This document shows, piece by piece, positions 11,881 through 21,928 of a DNA stretch of 64,000 bases. The translations under genes were made by a program, and so were the position numbers. Below the pieces are notes generated by a model. It was not told where the DNA came from. It made no database searches and saw nothing but the letters and a program-made list of their open reading frames with translations. Source of the DNA: Lucifuga dentata (lineage: Eukaryota; Chordata; Actinopteri; Ophidiiformes; Bythitidae); NCBI GenBank assembly GCA_014773175.1, contig VXCM01002524.1, positions 62,001 through 126,000 on the forward strand, given 5' to 3'. The stretch's first letter is position 1. Every line of letters begins with the position of its first letter.

Positions 11881-12678
11881 AGAGATGTGATTGAGAAAAG
11901 CTCTCCAAAGATTCAAATGATAATTGGACATTCATGTTCCATCTTCCAATGAGCAGGTGATCATGCAGACTTTGTGCAGATTCTCACCTTTATTTGCTCT
12001 GCACACACCCCTGCCTCTCCTTTTGACCTTTTTATTTCTGATCCTGTGGAATTTTTTTTTTTTTTTTTTTTTGAATTTGGAGTTGCAAACTAGGTTTTGG
12101 AGTTTGCAAACTAGGTTCCTGTTTTAAGTAGATATTTTTCTGTTAAAGATCACGAGTGGTTATTTGTGCTAACATTCAATATCTTTAATAACAGACTACA
12201 TTTCTCCCCAAATTTACAAATAATTGCATTTTCCTGAGGAAGTGTATTTAGAAATCCTTAGAATCAGTATCTTGATCATCATGAAACTTAAACTATTAAT
12301 TTAAAAACACTTCAAGGTGCCAGAGAGGGAACTTTGGGGTGCTTTATTGTAGAATCAAGAAATCAAATTAATGTTAGAATTAGCAAAGGAGTCACATTTT
12401 TAATTAATGAGTGAAAGTTCACATGACAAGCTGTCACAGACTAGCAGCCAAGGACATTCTGTCAGGCATAGGCTGCTTGAAAAATCAACGTCTTCTCCTT
12501 ATTTTTCACACTAGCATTTTTTCTCCCATCTTTGTTCCTTTCACAGCTATCCTCGCATTACAGGGCTCAGATATACTAAAACCTTCTTTTTTAAAAAGAA
12601 TAGATAGAGCTAAAAACAACTGATTGCTTTTAGGCCAATGGACACCCGCAGGAAATGTTGAACATGCAGTTCCATAGT

Positions 12679-12690
12679 GCCATCTACTGG
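12679..12690 (-). promoter_or_regulatory. CTCF-like motif
   Basis: Read on the minus strand, the bases are CCAGTAGATGGC, an exact match to the core CCASYAGRKGGC, followed by ACT. It lies between slit2 and drd5. A near match (CCACTAGATGGT) occurs on the plus strand at 25155-25166. Occupancy cannot be judged from sequence. Confidence 0.35.
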
Positions 12691-13094
12691 TGGAGCTCGG
12701 TTACAACTGACTTGTAATTGTGAAAAAGTTAGCATTGAAACTAAAACATGTAATTGCTCGCAACAATTTAAGTTAAGGAACATTGTAGATATTATATAAT
12801 TTTATTTATTAAAAATAAATTCGTTTGAAGGATATATTTGTGTTTTACTGAGGTCTTGCAGCCCCGCCCTCTACTCTGAATGCCTCTAATTAGCACCAAA
12901 AAAAAAAAAAAAAAAAAAAAAATGCAGCCGGTCATTTTCCAGAACTTCTGCTAAAAGTTTGTTTTCACGAAGAAACGCCAACGCCGGAGTTTGTGATTTG
13001 TTGCGTAAAATGTTCACCGGTTTTCTAATTTAGGACATTTGAAAAAGCGAACGGAGGTCACGGACTTTCATTCTGCAGACTTCAATTTGATTAC

Positions 13095-13192
13095 ATGGAG
13101 AAGGAATTATTAGCGGAATTAAAAGCGATAAATGGGCTCTGTGGATCATTTCTCCGTGACAGGAAGACTTCTGCTCAAATTGCTCCGGGAAG
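13095..13192 (+). other. Candidate first coding exon of an unknown gene
   Basis: A CpG-containing stretch (about 12950-13090), unlike its AT-rich surroundings, leads to an ATG at 13095. An open frame begins MEKELLAELKAINGLCG and is cut by a consensus-like donor (GGAAG/GTAAAT). I do not recognise the peptide and found no following exon. The start-codon context is weak (T at -3, G at +4). It may be a real 5' exon, a noncoding promoter-associated exon or chance. Confidence 0.25.
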
Positions 13193-13292
13193 GTAAATCA
13201 TTAACTTTGACCGATTAGACTGTTTTATTTATCGAGCTGCTTGTTGTTGTTCATGACTGTCAAATTGCTTTTTTTTTTTTTTTTTTTTTTTN

Positions 13293-13341
<49 letters not shown>

Positions 13342-14237
13342 GTCTGATGCTTTGAATTGTGAATTCTTGGTTCTTATGATGCAAACAGTTTGTTATTTTA
13401 AAGATTAGATGATTCAGCATTTGGTCTCCATGGATACATCATTGAATAACTTGACAATCATATTATTTTAGGTATGAGGTCACTTCTATGGCTCCAAATG
13501 GAACAAAACCTAGTCGACACATACATTGCAATAAATTGCTGCCAGGTTGTTAATTCCATTTTGGAAGGTGGATGGCTGATGGAGGATCTGTTGCTCCAGT
13601 GATCACAGTTCACTACTACACTTTATCAAAGCTTCTAGTTCACACTTGTTGGTGCTTATTGGATTTCTCTCTTAAGGTCAAGTATATTTATCATCATATT
13701 TTTTGTCATGCTGTATGCATCTCTGACAGAATTTTTGGTATCATTTCACCATGTGCATTTCATTGGAGCATGCAAAACTGATCACTATCATCAGCCAATC
13801 CGACGTGTCATACATTACACTACTTAAATTTTCACAGACACACATAGTCTGCAAGTTGAAAAAAATCACTAGTCATCACTTGAGACATGCTTGTGTGTTT
13901 ATAAGCTGAACATGACTGACTGAAATAACTGCTGCTAGTCACATCTGGAAATATTCTTGCCTGCTACTTATTTATATTTCAGACTCAAGATTGCAGCTTT
14001 GTTCCATTTCCTATGTATGCCCTTCTTCTGGCATTCCTTTTTTCTGTTGCTTTAGATTTCAGTGTATGCTGCAGGGGGAATTCTCAGTATTCCTGCTGTA
14101 AGTGCAGCATTCCTTCATTCATAGTTTTAGTCTTGCTATAATGTTGCTGCATTCATTCTTTTAGTTTTGCTTGTTATCTGTGTTCTTTTCACATCTGTCC
14201 ATCTCTCTCTTATCTTACTACTATTCCTTTCTCTCTC

Positions 14238-14284
<47 letters not shown>

Positions 14285-15236
14285 CTATTTGCTCATCTAT
14301 TCTGACCTAATTCATTTCTGCTGGCACCATTCAGAATCAGTGGCTTGATGTTACACACTAATACACAAAGTACACACAGTCCAGTTTGGTTCTCAGTTGT
14401 TCTCTGATTATTTTTAAATATACAGGACAGGATGGCATCATTTTTATGGTTATGTGCCTGTAGGTTATACTATAAGCCAGAACAATGTCTGTGAGTGTGT
14501 CACAGACATATTTGTAATAATGCTGAAAACACAAACATCTCCCTCTGGAATACCAGGATTAATGGTGGAACCTTACCGGATTGATCCTATGCCCCTGAAA
14601 GAACCAAACGGGATCATTTATTTATTTATAGATAGATTCACAAACTGGCCATATAGGAGATCGAAGCAAGTTTTGCAGTCAATCTCCAGGATATATAAAT
14701 GCTCACCTTTCATTTGATGAAAGATTTATAAGCACGTCTATATGCTGAAATTCTTTTTATGGAAAACATCGTCCTACGTGCTGAAATAGGTCAGTGCTGG
14801 TGCTTTCATAATTGTGTTTTACTGAGTGGGTCTGAGGAAACTGTGGTCCCTCATGGCATAAACTAATCTGATTGTCCAAAGAGGTACTGTTCTGAACCTT
14901 CACGCACACAGAGATGAACACTTAAAACACTCCACAAAAGAAAAGACACATGACATGTAATGAAATGTAACACACAGATCCGGATTGTGCAATTGCATGA
15001 AATCTTAGTGTTACAGTGATACAAACATGAGAGATTGTATGGTGGGTAAATTAAACGCTCTGTTCTTGAAATGGCCCAGGATCAAATCGCTTTATGCTGA
15101 ACCTTCAGAGCAGTATTTAAAGGCCCATATCGGTGGTTTTGCATGTTTGAACCCAGTATATACTGTACAATTCACATACACATTATGTTACTGACCTGAG
15201 CATTTGATTTTGAAAGGTTAGGGGATACATTTTTAT

Positions 15237-16045
15237 CCCCTTGGACTATGATGTTTGCAGATGACATTGTGACCTGTAGTGAGAGCAGGGAGCAGGTGGA
15301 GGAAAACCTAGAGAGGTGGAGATATGCCCTGGAAAGGAGAGGAATGAAGGTTAGCCGCAGCAAGACAGAATACATGGCTGTGAATGAGAGGGACTCAAGT
15401 GGAATGGTGAGGTTACAGGGACCAGAGATAAAGAAGGTGGACGATTTTAAGTACTTAGGGTCCACAGTCCAGAGCAATGGAGAGTGTGGAAAAGAGGTGA
15501 AGAAATGTGTGCAAGCAGGTTGGAATGGGTGGAGAAAAGTGTCAGGTGTGATGTGTGACAAAAGAGTCTCGGCAAGAATGAAAGGAAAGGTGTACAAAAC
15601 GGTGGTGAGACCAGCGATGTTGTATGGCTTAGAGACAGTGGCACTGAGGAAAAGACAGGAGGCAGAGCTAGAGGTAGCAGAGACTAAAATGCTGAGGTTC
15701 TCTTTGGGAGTGACGAGGATGGATAGGATCAGGAACGAGTACATCAGAGGGACAGCGCATGTTAGATGTTTTGGAGATAAAGTCAGAGAGGCCAGACTGA
15801 GATGGTTTGGACATGTACAGAGGAGGGATAGTGAACATATCGGTAGAAGGATGCTGAGGTTGGAACTGCCAGGCAGGAGGCCTAGAGGAAGACCAAAGAG
15901 GAGATTTATGGATGTAGTGAAAGAGGACATGAAGTTAGTTGGTGTGAGAGAAGAGGAGGCAGAGGATAGGGTTAGATGGAGGCAGATGATTCGCTGTGGT
16001 GACCCCTGAAGGGAAAGCCGAAAGGAAAAGAAGAAGAAGAAGAAG
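15237..16045 (+). mobile_element. 5'-truncated RTE-type LINE with open RT fragment
   Basis: A 253-codon open frame (15248-16009) begins at the reverse-transcriptase catalytic motif (MMFADDIVTC) and continues through thumb-like and C-terminal segments (KTEYMAVNE, FKYLGSTVQSNGECG, MLYGLETVALRK, LRWFGHVQRRDSEHI, GRRPRGRPKRR) to a stop. The 3' end is a (GAA)n-type tandem repeat, usual for RTE elements. A perfect 17-bp target-site duplication, AGGGGATACATTTTTAT, flanks it at 15220-15236 and 16046-16062. The endonuclease and most of the RT are missing, so the copy is dead on arrival, but the absence of stops suggests a recent insertion. The clade is inferred from protein similarity and the tail. 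Confidence 0.85.
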
Positions 16046-16105
16046 AGGGGATACATTTTTATGTTTTGGAAAATGGTTGTCAGTGGCGTACTGTGTTAGG
16101 CTTAA

Positions 16106-16686
16106 AGGACCATACCATCCATTTTGCATGTTTGAGCCTAATATATTCAATTTTCATACAAAGGTTACTGACAGTCATTTCTCAGAGGATAAAACCGTAT
16201 TTCAGCTTTCCTGGTATTTTGCAAAATCTCTTATCTTACAAAATCAAATATTCAATAAATTAAAAACAATGTTTCACCTGCTAATAGTTGCCCAGCCTTA
16301 TGAAGTCACAGTCGTTTAAATTTTTCGATAAACGTAGGTCTTCTTTTGCGACTATATTATCCAGTGGAGACACACACTCACTCCACGCTTTTTATTACAC
16401 TTAAACACTAAAATTATGAAACCTTGAAAAAAAACAAAAAACCTTAATACACATGTTGTTCCTGATGATGGATTGCCTATCCCAAGAAGGTTTCAAGTAT
16501 CACCAAGTTGATTTTAATAGTGTACCAGAATGAACTGAAACCAATGGCGGTCTGGAAGGTAGGAAAAAAAAAAAAATTTAACACACCGTTCCAGTAGTAT
16601 GCTTTGGAAAATAATTGTCAGTAATCTTATGTGTATGAAAAGCAAATATATTAGGCTCAAACATGCAAAATGGGTGGTATGGTCCT
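16106..16686 (+). mobile_element. Intact TTAA-type MITE copy (581 bp)
   Basis: Perfect terminal AGGACC...GGTCCT lies within longer inverted ends (AGGACCATACCATCC / GGGTGGTATGGTCCT). TTAA is duplicated on both sides (16102-16105 and 16687-16690). TTAA duplication is typical of piggyBac and Kolobok superfamilies; the internal sequence has no transposase, so assignment is open. The copy is inserted inside the right end of an older copy. Confidence 0.85.
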
Positions 16687-16720
16687 TTAAACATGCAAAA
16701 TCAGTGGTATGGTTCTTTAA

Positions 16721-19062
16721 CTTTCTGCTAAGGTTTTGGGTTTTTTTTGTGCTCTCAAGATGAATTTATGTACCTGAAGCCCACAAATCGATTAGCGGCT
16801 CCCTCTGAAACTGTCTACCTTTCTCCGTCTGTCCTTCCTGCAGCCTTGTGGGCTCATTTAACTTTCACACAATTAAGCAAGCGAGAGTGGCCCATTAAAA
16901 GGCTCCCCAGACTAATAATACTCTGGGAGACACATTACTGTGCTGAGCTCCTTTTGGGTGATCATGACAATCAAATCAAGAAAAGATGAAACAAGGACAG
17001 ACAATATTTATAGATGTAATCACTTTATCATCCCTCAGAGAAAAGACCACACTTCACACTCTCTCTTTTCTCTTGTCCTGCACTGAAAAATTACTTTCCT
17101 CACTCTGAACTTCATGCGGTTTTGGTATGTGGACGAGATGTTCTTTAAAAATGTATTTACATTTGTTTTATTAATATGGTGACTGTTGTTCTATACAGTA
17201 GGATATGGCAACAGCTGATGCATGTTTTATGTAGATACAAGCTCATTAACATGACAGCGCCATTATGCTGTCAACTCTCTATTACAGATATTTCTCCTCT
17301 GGAAAGCATAAAACCCCTTTCTATGCCATTTCTCTTTGTTTTCTCTGTCCTCCATAAGTGCTACTACACACACAAATATCTGCTTTGTCAGTAAATGCCA
17401 AAGTGAAACAGGAAGTTAGTACTTCTTCTAATTCAAGATCCTGTAACAATAATGAAAATTAACAAAATAACTGGTCGCTCAAGCTAAAATGACAATGTGC
17501 TCTTACATGGTTGCCTCCAGTAAAGCCGGTCCTTGACGTTACATTACACTCTTTCAGATTTTACATCATCAAGGAATTATTAAACAAAAATGAACACTGT
17601 TAATGTAAAAAAAAAAAAAAAAAAAAAATGCATCATGGGTAGAATGAGAATGCATATGCACTATCATAATAACAGCATCTGTGCAGTGCACCAGTCGGTG
17701 TGTTTCACGGGAAGTCCTTTACAAATTATTCATGTTTGTTTCTTCACAGGAGATAGAATATGAGTGCACGGTGCATTCAGGGCTAATTTGAGTTCGTTAC
17801 ATAATCCCATTTCTAGACATTCAGAGAATCTCTGATGTGAGATCTCTCTCTCTCTCTATAATGGGAACAGGTCATTCCACTTTGAATGGAGGCAACAGAG
17901 CAAATATACACTTAGGGAGGTTTATTAGTTACATCTTTACCATCTAAAGTAGTGGCTCTCAAACTTTTTGAATCAACTACTAATATCAAATTACCACCTC
18001 ACCAACAAGGCACCAACTCCAAGGAAAATAGCAGAAAAGCTTCATGTTGCATGTATTCTGTACTGAAAATGCAGCTACAATAAAGTTACTGACACCCATG
18101 TAAAACTGAAATACATAATGTGTGTGTGGGATATGTTAGGATATTTTTTAATCAAATGCATTCTTTATTAAAATAGAATGATACTTAAATTTTTAAAAGA
18201 AGTTGTTAATGAAGCCAGTTTTGTTTGTGAATATTTTACAACAGCAACAGAATTTTCAGAGATTTCCATCATTTTGATTCTCTGCAGACATTTCTAGAAT
18301 CATCTGGTGTTCCACGGTGGTACAAGGTGGTACACACAGTTTGGGAACTAGTAAATCCTATATTAAGCTTATAATGCTCAGTTTTATTCACTATATCAAA
18401 GAGGACTCAGTTGCACTCTGTGATAATTTTTCATAATTAATTCATAATTCGTAATTTTTTGCTGTTGTATTTTAATGCATTATAATAAGTGTTTTAATAT
18501 TCTGTTACACATGTTAAGAGTAAACTTTAGCAACACATTTCCAATATGAAACCCCACACAGTCAAATCAACAAACTCCACAGTCAGATTTAGAGCAAAAG
18601 TATTGTTTGTGCTGCATTAGATTGAACAGATGTACGTAATAAATTAGCAATTCTGTTTATTTCTCCAGTTTAGATTAATTATTAATATTTGAGAATTTCA
18701 GTTGAGGTGCGACCATTACAGTTCTTTGCAAAAAAAAAAAAAAAANGAAAAAAAAAAAAAAAAATCTGATGTTACTTTATAGAAATCCCAAAATAAGTCA
18801 AAGCACTCCACTAATAGCAATATTGGTTGAACTTGTTTATCTGCTATGCAGAGCAGCTAATCCAGCTCAGGATTACTAAAGTCTGATTTTTGAGAACAAG
18901 TGAAAAACACTACATGTTATAAGATGATGCACCTGAACCAACATTTTTTATAGACTTTGAGGTATTTACTGTCTTTAAAATAATGAAACAAAGGGGGGAA
19001 AAAACTCAAATTACTTTACAAACCCACTTTGTATACTGGATGGTTTTGCTGAGCAGCATCAC
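16721..19062. other. Intergenic region upstream of the drd5 3' end
   Basis: AT-rich, with poly-A near 17608-17628 and 18730-18764 (N at 18746). Apart from the hAT-like MITE at 17951-18352 no gene, RNA gene or further repeat is recognised. Short open frames here have no recognisable similarity. Confidence 0.6.
17951..18352. mobile_element. hAT-like MITE
   Basis: The ends read AGTGGCTCTCAAACTTTTTG and, at the right, GTTTGGGAACTAGT. These are inverted and fit the widespread hAT-type terminus CAGTGGTTCTCAAAC. There is no transposase frame. No clean 8-bp duplication was identified, probably because of age. Confidence 0.6.
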
Positions 19063-19068
19063 TTTATT
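19063..19068 (-). terminator. drd5: Polyadenylation signal for the dopamine receptor gene
   Basis: AATAAA on the minus strand, about 47 bases beyond the receptor stop codon. This is a plausible proximal poly(A) signal. Longer 3' ends cannot be excluded. Confidence 0.4.
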
Positions 19069-19114
19069 AATACACTTCCACTCCACATATATTTGTCCTC
19101 ATATTTCCTGTCAC

Positions 19115-20467
19115 TCATATGGGAATCTGCGTCAGTCTGTCCTTGTCGTGTGTTACCGGCTCCGTGACTGTCCCTCTGTAATAAAACACACTCGTTGTGT
19201 TCCCACTGTCCGCACTCCCCCTGGTCTTCACCCCACAAGACTTGCCCATCATCGCTTTCAGCGGGCTGTCCTGCTTCACGGTACCGGCCTCGGTGCTCGC
19301 CACCACCGTCTCCACCGCTGCGCTCACGGCGGTCCAGCATCCTCCTCCGCGGCAGCCCAGAAGGCGCAGGAAGGCGTCACGAAACTCCGCGTTGAACGCA
19401 TAGATAATCGGGTTGAGGGACGAATTGGTCCACCCGATCCACACAAAAACATCAAAAGTTTTCTCGCTGACGCATGCCGGGCCACGCTGGACTCCTGTGG
19501 CTCCCGGTCCGGGACAGAAAGGCAGAGCGCAGTTCAGGACAAAGAACGGCAACCAGCAGCAGACAAACACCCCCATGATGATGCTCAGAGTTTGTAGGAC
19601 TTTAGTCTCTTTTCTGATGGATACTTTGAGTGCGCGGTGTGTGTGACTGGAGGGCTGAGGATGAGGATGAGACTGATATGAGTTGACTCTTAGGTCGGTG
19701 TGTAGGTGAGGAAACAGTTCAGGCATGGCGGACTGGCAGCTCCGTGCGTGTTCCGCCGCTCGCTCCAGGGACGAAATAGTCCGGATCTGGATCTGGGCGA
19801 TCCTGTAGATGCGGGTGTATGTGACGATCATGATCGCCACGGGGATGTAGAAGCTGATGAGGGAGGAGGAGATGGCGTAGGTGCGGCTCAGACTGGAGTC
19901 ACAGCTCCCCTCATCGCTGCTGACGCTGTCCCCGTTAAGTGCCATATCATCCCCAGCCGGGTCACCGATCTCCGCCCGGTGCCAGTCCAGCTGGACGGGC
20001 ACGAAAGAGATCACTACGGACACCATCCACGTCACGCCAATCATAACCAAGGCCACTTTTTTGTTCATGCTCCTCTCGTAGCGGAAAGGGCTGGAGATGG
20101 CCCAGTAGCGGTCCACACTAATGACGCACAGATTGAGGATGGAGGCCGTGGAGCACATGATGTCGCAGGCCAGCCAGGTCTTACAAAACCCCCCAAACGG
20201 CCAGAAACCCGCCACCTCCGCCACGGCTTTCCACGGCATCACCAATACTGCGACCAGTAGGTCGGAGAGAGCCAGTGAAACGATGAAGATGTTGGTTACT
20301 TTGGCACGCAGGTGCCTGAAGCGATAAACGGCGGCGCACACCGTGAAGTTACCGAATAACGTCCAGATTATGAGCAGGGTCAGGACGCAGCCCGTTACTA
20401 CTCGGTGCGCCGGTAACTCCTCCCGGCTGCCAGTCTCTGCCAGTGCCAATCCGGTTGTGTTATTCAT
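19115..20467 (-). CDS. drd5: D1-class dopamine receptor, D5 (D1B) type, intronless
   Basis: A 450-residue Gs-coupled class A GPCR of the plasma membrane that binds dopamine. The frame is complete in one exon, as in vertebrate D1-class genes. Seen in the sequence: tandem N-glycosylation sites at N2/N3; Asp102 in TM3 (CDIMCSTAS) for the amine; disulphide cysteines 95 and 189; DRY at 119-121; TM5 serines 201, 202 and 205 for the catechol hydroxyls; CWLPFF at 304-309 in TM6; NPIIY at 352-356; and a palmitoylation-type GC after helix 8. The third loop carries a His/Pro-rich stretch ([12 protein letters not shown]), longer than I recall for human DRD5. The body resembles both D1 and D5; D5 is chosen because the neighbours are human 4p genes. 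A fish D1C/D6-type receptor is the main alternative. Class certain, subtype less so. Confidence 0.9.
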   Translation of the reverse strand: MNNTTGLALAETGSREELPAHRVVTGCVLTLLIIWTLFGNFTVCAAVYRFRHLRAKVTNIFIVSLALSDLLVAVLVMPWKAVAEVAGFWPFGGFCKTWLACDIMCSTASILNLCVISVDRYWAISSPFRYERSMNKKVALVMIGVTWMVSVVISFVPVQLDWHRAEIGDPAGDDMALNGDSVSSDEGSCDSSLSRTYAISSSLISFYIPVAIMIVTYTRIYRIAQIQIRTISSLERAAEHARSCQSAMPELFPHLHTDLRVNSYQSHPHPQPSSHTHRALKVSIRKETKVLQTLSIIMGVFVCCWLPFFVLNCALPFCPGPGATGVQRGPACVSEKTFDVFVWIGWTNSSLNPIIYAFNAEFRDAFLRLLGCRGGGCWTAVSAAVETVVASTEAGTVKQDSPLKAMMGKSCGVKTRGSADSGNTTSVFYYRGTVTEPVTHDKDRLTQIPI

Positions 20468-21051
20468 TGCCCGATCCTGCTCACGGTCATGTCAAACTAC
20501 ACGTAAGAGCCATCAGAGCGCGTTAACAATACAAGAAGAGGAGAAGTCGTCACGCACTGTGCGTCCTGCTCACACTGATGTGTGATGCTGGTGTGAGCAC
20601 AGAACACACTGCACTCTTATGAGCACCAAGCTTCACAGGACTGAGTAAAGTTTGCATCATTAGAAAGAGAACACACCACAAGACAAATCTGATATTCTAC
20701 TGTTCTCAACACGCATTCTATGATTCTGTCTCATTTAAGGAGGATTGTTGTCCTTCGGTACCAAGTAATGATTGTTACTGTAACTGACTCAACTTGTTAC
20801 AGTTGTGACAAAAGGTAGAGCTGTGATGCAATATTCTCTGACAGAACTTAGAGGATCTAGTCATGATGGCATGTTTATTTGCAATACAACTAATATGCAT
20901 GTCAGGTTTCATTCATGCAAAACACCTGAAAGTTTATAATGTGCATGAATTTGCTATTTTGTAAGATGGTTGAAATTACTCCAAATGAGCTTACTAGTAT
21001 TGTAAACATGGGCTAATGGAATAAAGGTTTCATAAGTATATTAAGGTGAAG

Positions 21052-21110
<59 letters not shown>

Positions 21111-21928
21111 AGCAGTCAGTCTGTGCTTACTGAAGCCCCCCTTCTCTCCTTGTCTCTTGTTACTCCTCATTACTTAATCATTAAAACAATTCCTGGATTT
21201 GTCCCTGGATCCAGATCCACACCAAAATGTAATGGGTTCGTCTGAGTCTTGCTCCACTCTTCCACTAGTTTTGTCAAAATCGGTGAATTAATCTAATTTA
21301 CACACCAGCCAACCTACAGACCCTGATGAAATCATAAGGTAGATAGTAACCTAATACACTTTAAGGTTATTGTATTGCATTGTCCCTGTACTACCTGCAA
21401 CCTCTGTGGAGCATTATTCTGACAACCTACTTCCATGAGAGGATTGAATACCTCTACACACACACAATCAGACTTTTTGCCAGAAAGACCCAGATGGCAC
21501 ATCAGTGAGGAACACTGAAATAGTACTTGAGCATGATTGGTTCTTTATTAATGTCAACAGGATTTTGTTTGAATACAAATTCAGAAGAGGACGAAAGAGA
21601 GAGAAGCAGAGATCAGGGATTTGATAATCAGATTATTTAGGACACAGAATTACATCCAATCGTTGAAGTGAATGACTTCACTTTTTTTTCCTCCCTTTTC
21701 ATAACTGAATTAATAGTGTGATATATAATTTGAATCTGCTATAATTTAAAACCCCTAAGAAAACTAACAGAATGATTTAATGTCATAAATGCATATTCAT
21801 TCAAATTATCTCTTCAGGAATACATACATTGTTGTTCATGCAATATGAACAACAATATACAATATTTCTGCATACAATAATTACTGCATTTCTGCAGTAC
21901 ATACAATGTTTTAGAAATACTCATGCAA
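20468..21928. other. Region between drd5 and the GIMAP gene
   Basis: It contains the drd5 upstream region (20468-20640, relatively CpG-rich), a long (TG)n run at about 21053-21110, and at 21180-21320 a fish dispersed repeat (GGATCCAGATCCACACC...). A related sequence in opposite orientation lies near 32600-32650. A minus-strand AATAAA at 21544-21549 may serve the GIMAP gene. No further gene was seen. Confidence 0.55.

Larger units (their letters stand above)
11881..15116. other. Intergenic region, slit2 to transposon cluster
   Basis: Mostly AT-rich with short homopolymers (poly-T about 12052-12072, poly-A 12898-12922) and (CT)n tracts at 13293-13338 and 14230-14280, one beside an N at 13292. 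No recognisable gene was found apart from a short exon-like segment at 13095-13192 and a CTCF-like motif at 12679-12690, listed separately. Confidence 0.6.
15121..16716 (+). mobile_element. Older, interrupted copy of the TTAA MITE
   Basis: The left end is TTAA/AGGCCCATATCGGTGG at 15117-15136. The body stops at 15236, resumes after a LINE insertion at 16063-16101, is interrupted again by a second copy of the same family, and finishes at 16691-16716 (ACATGCAAAATCAGTGG to GGTTCT) followed by TTAA at 16717-16720. Without the two insertions it is only about 185 bases, an internally deleted copy. Confidence 0.75.

Noticed and set aside
15172..16056. 294-codon minus-strand frame over the LINE
   Set aside because: It is the antisense of the reverse-transcriptase frame, and its Ser/Leu-rich composition is typical of antisense reading.
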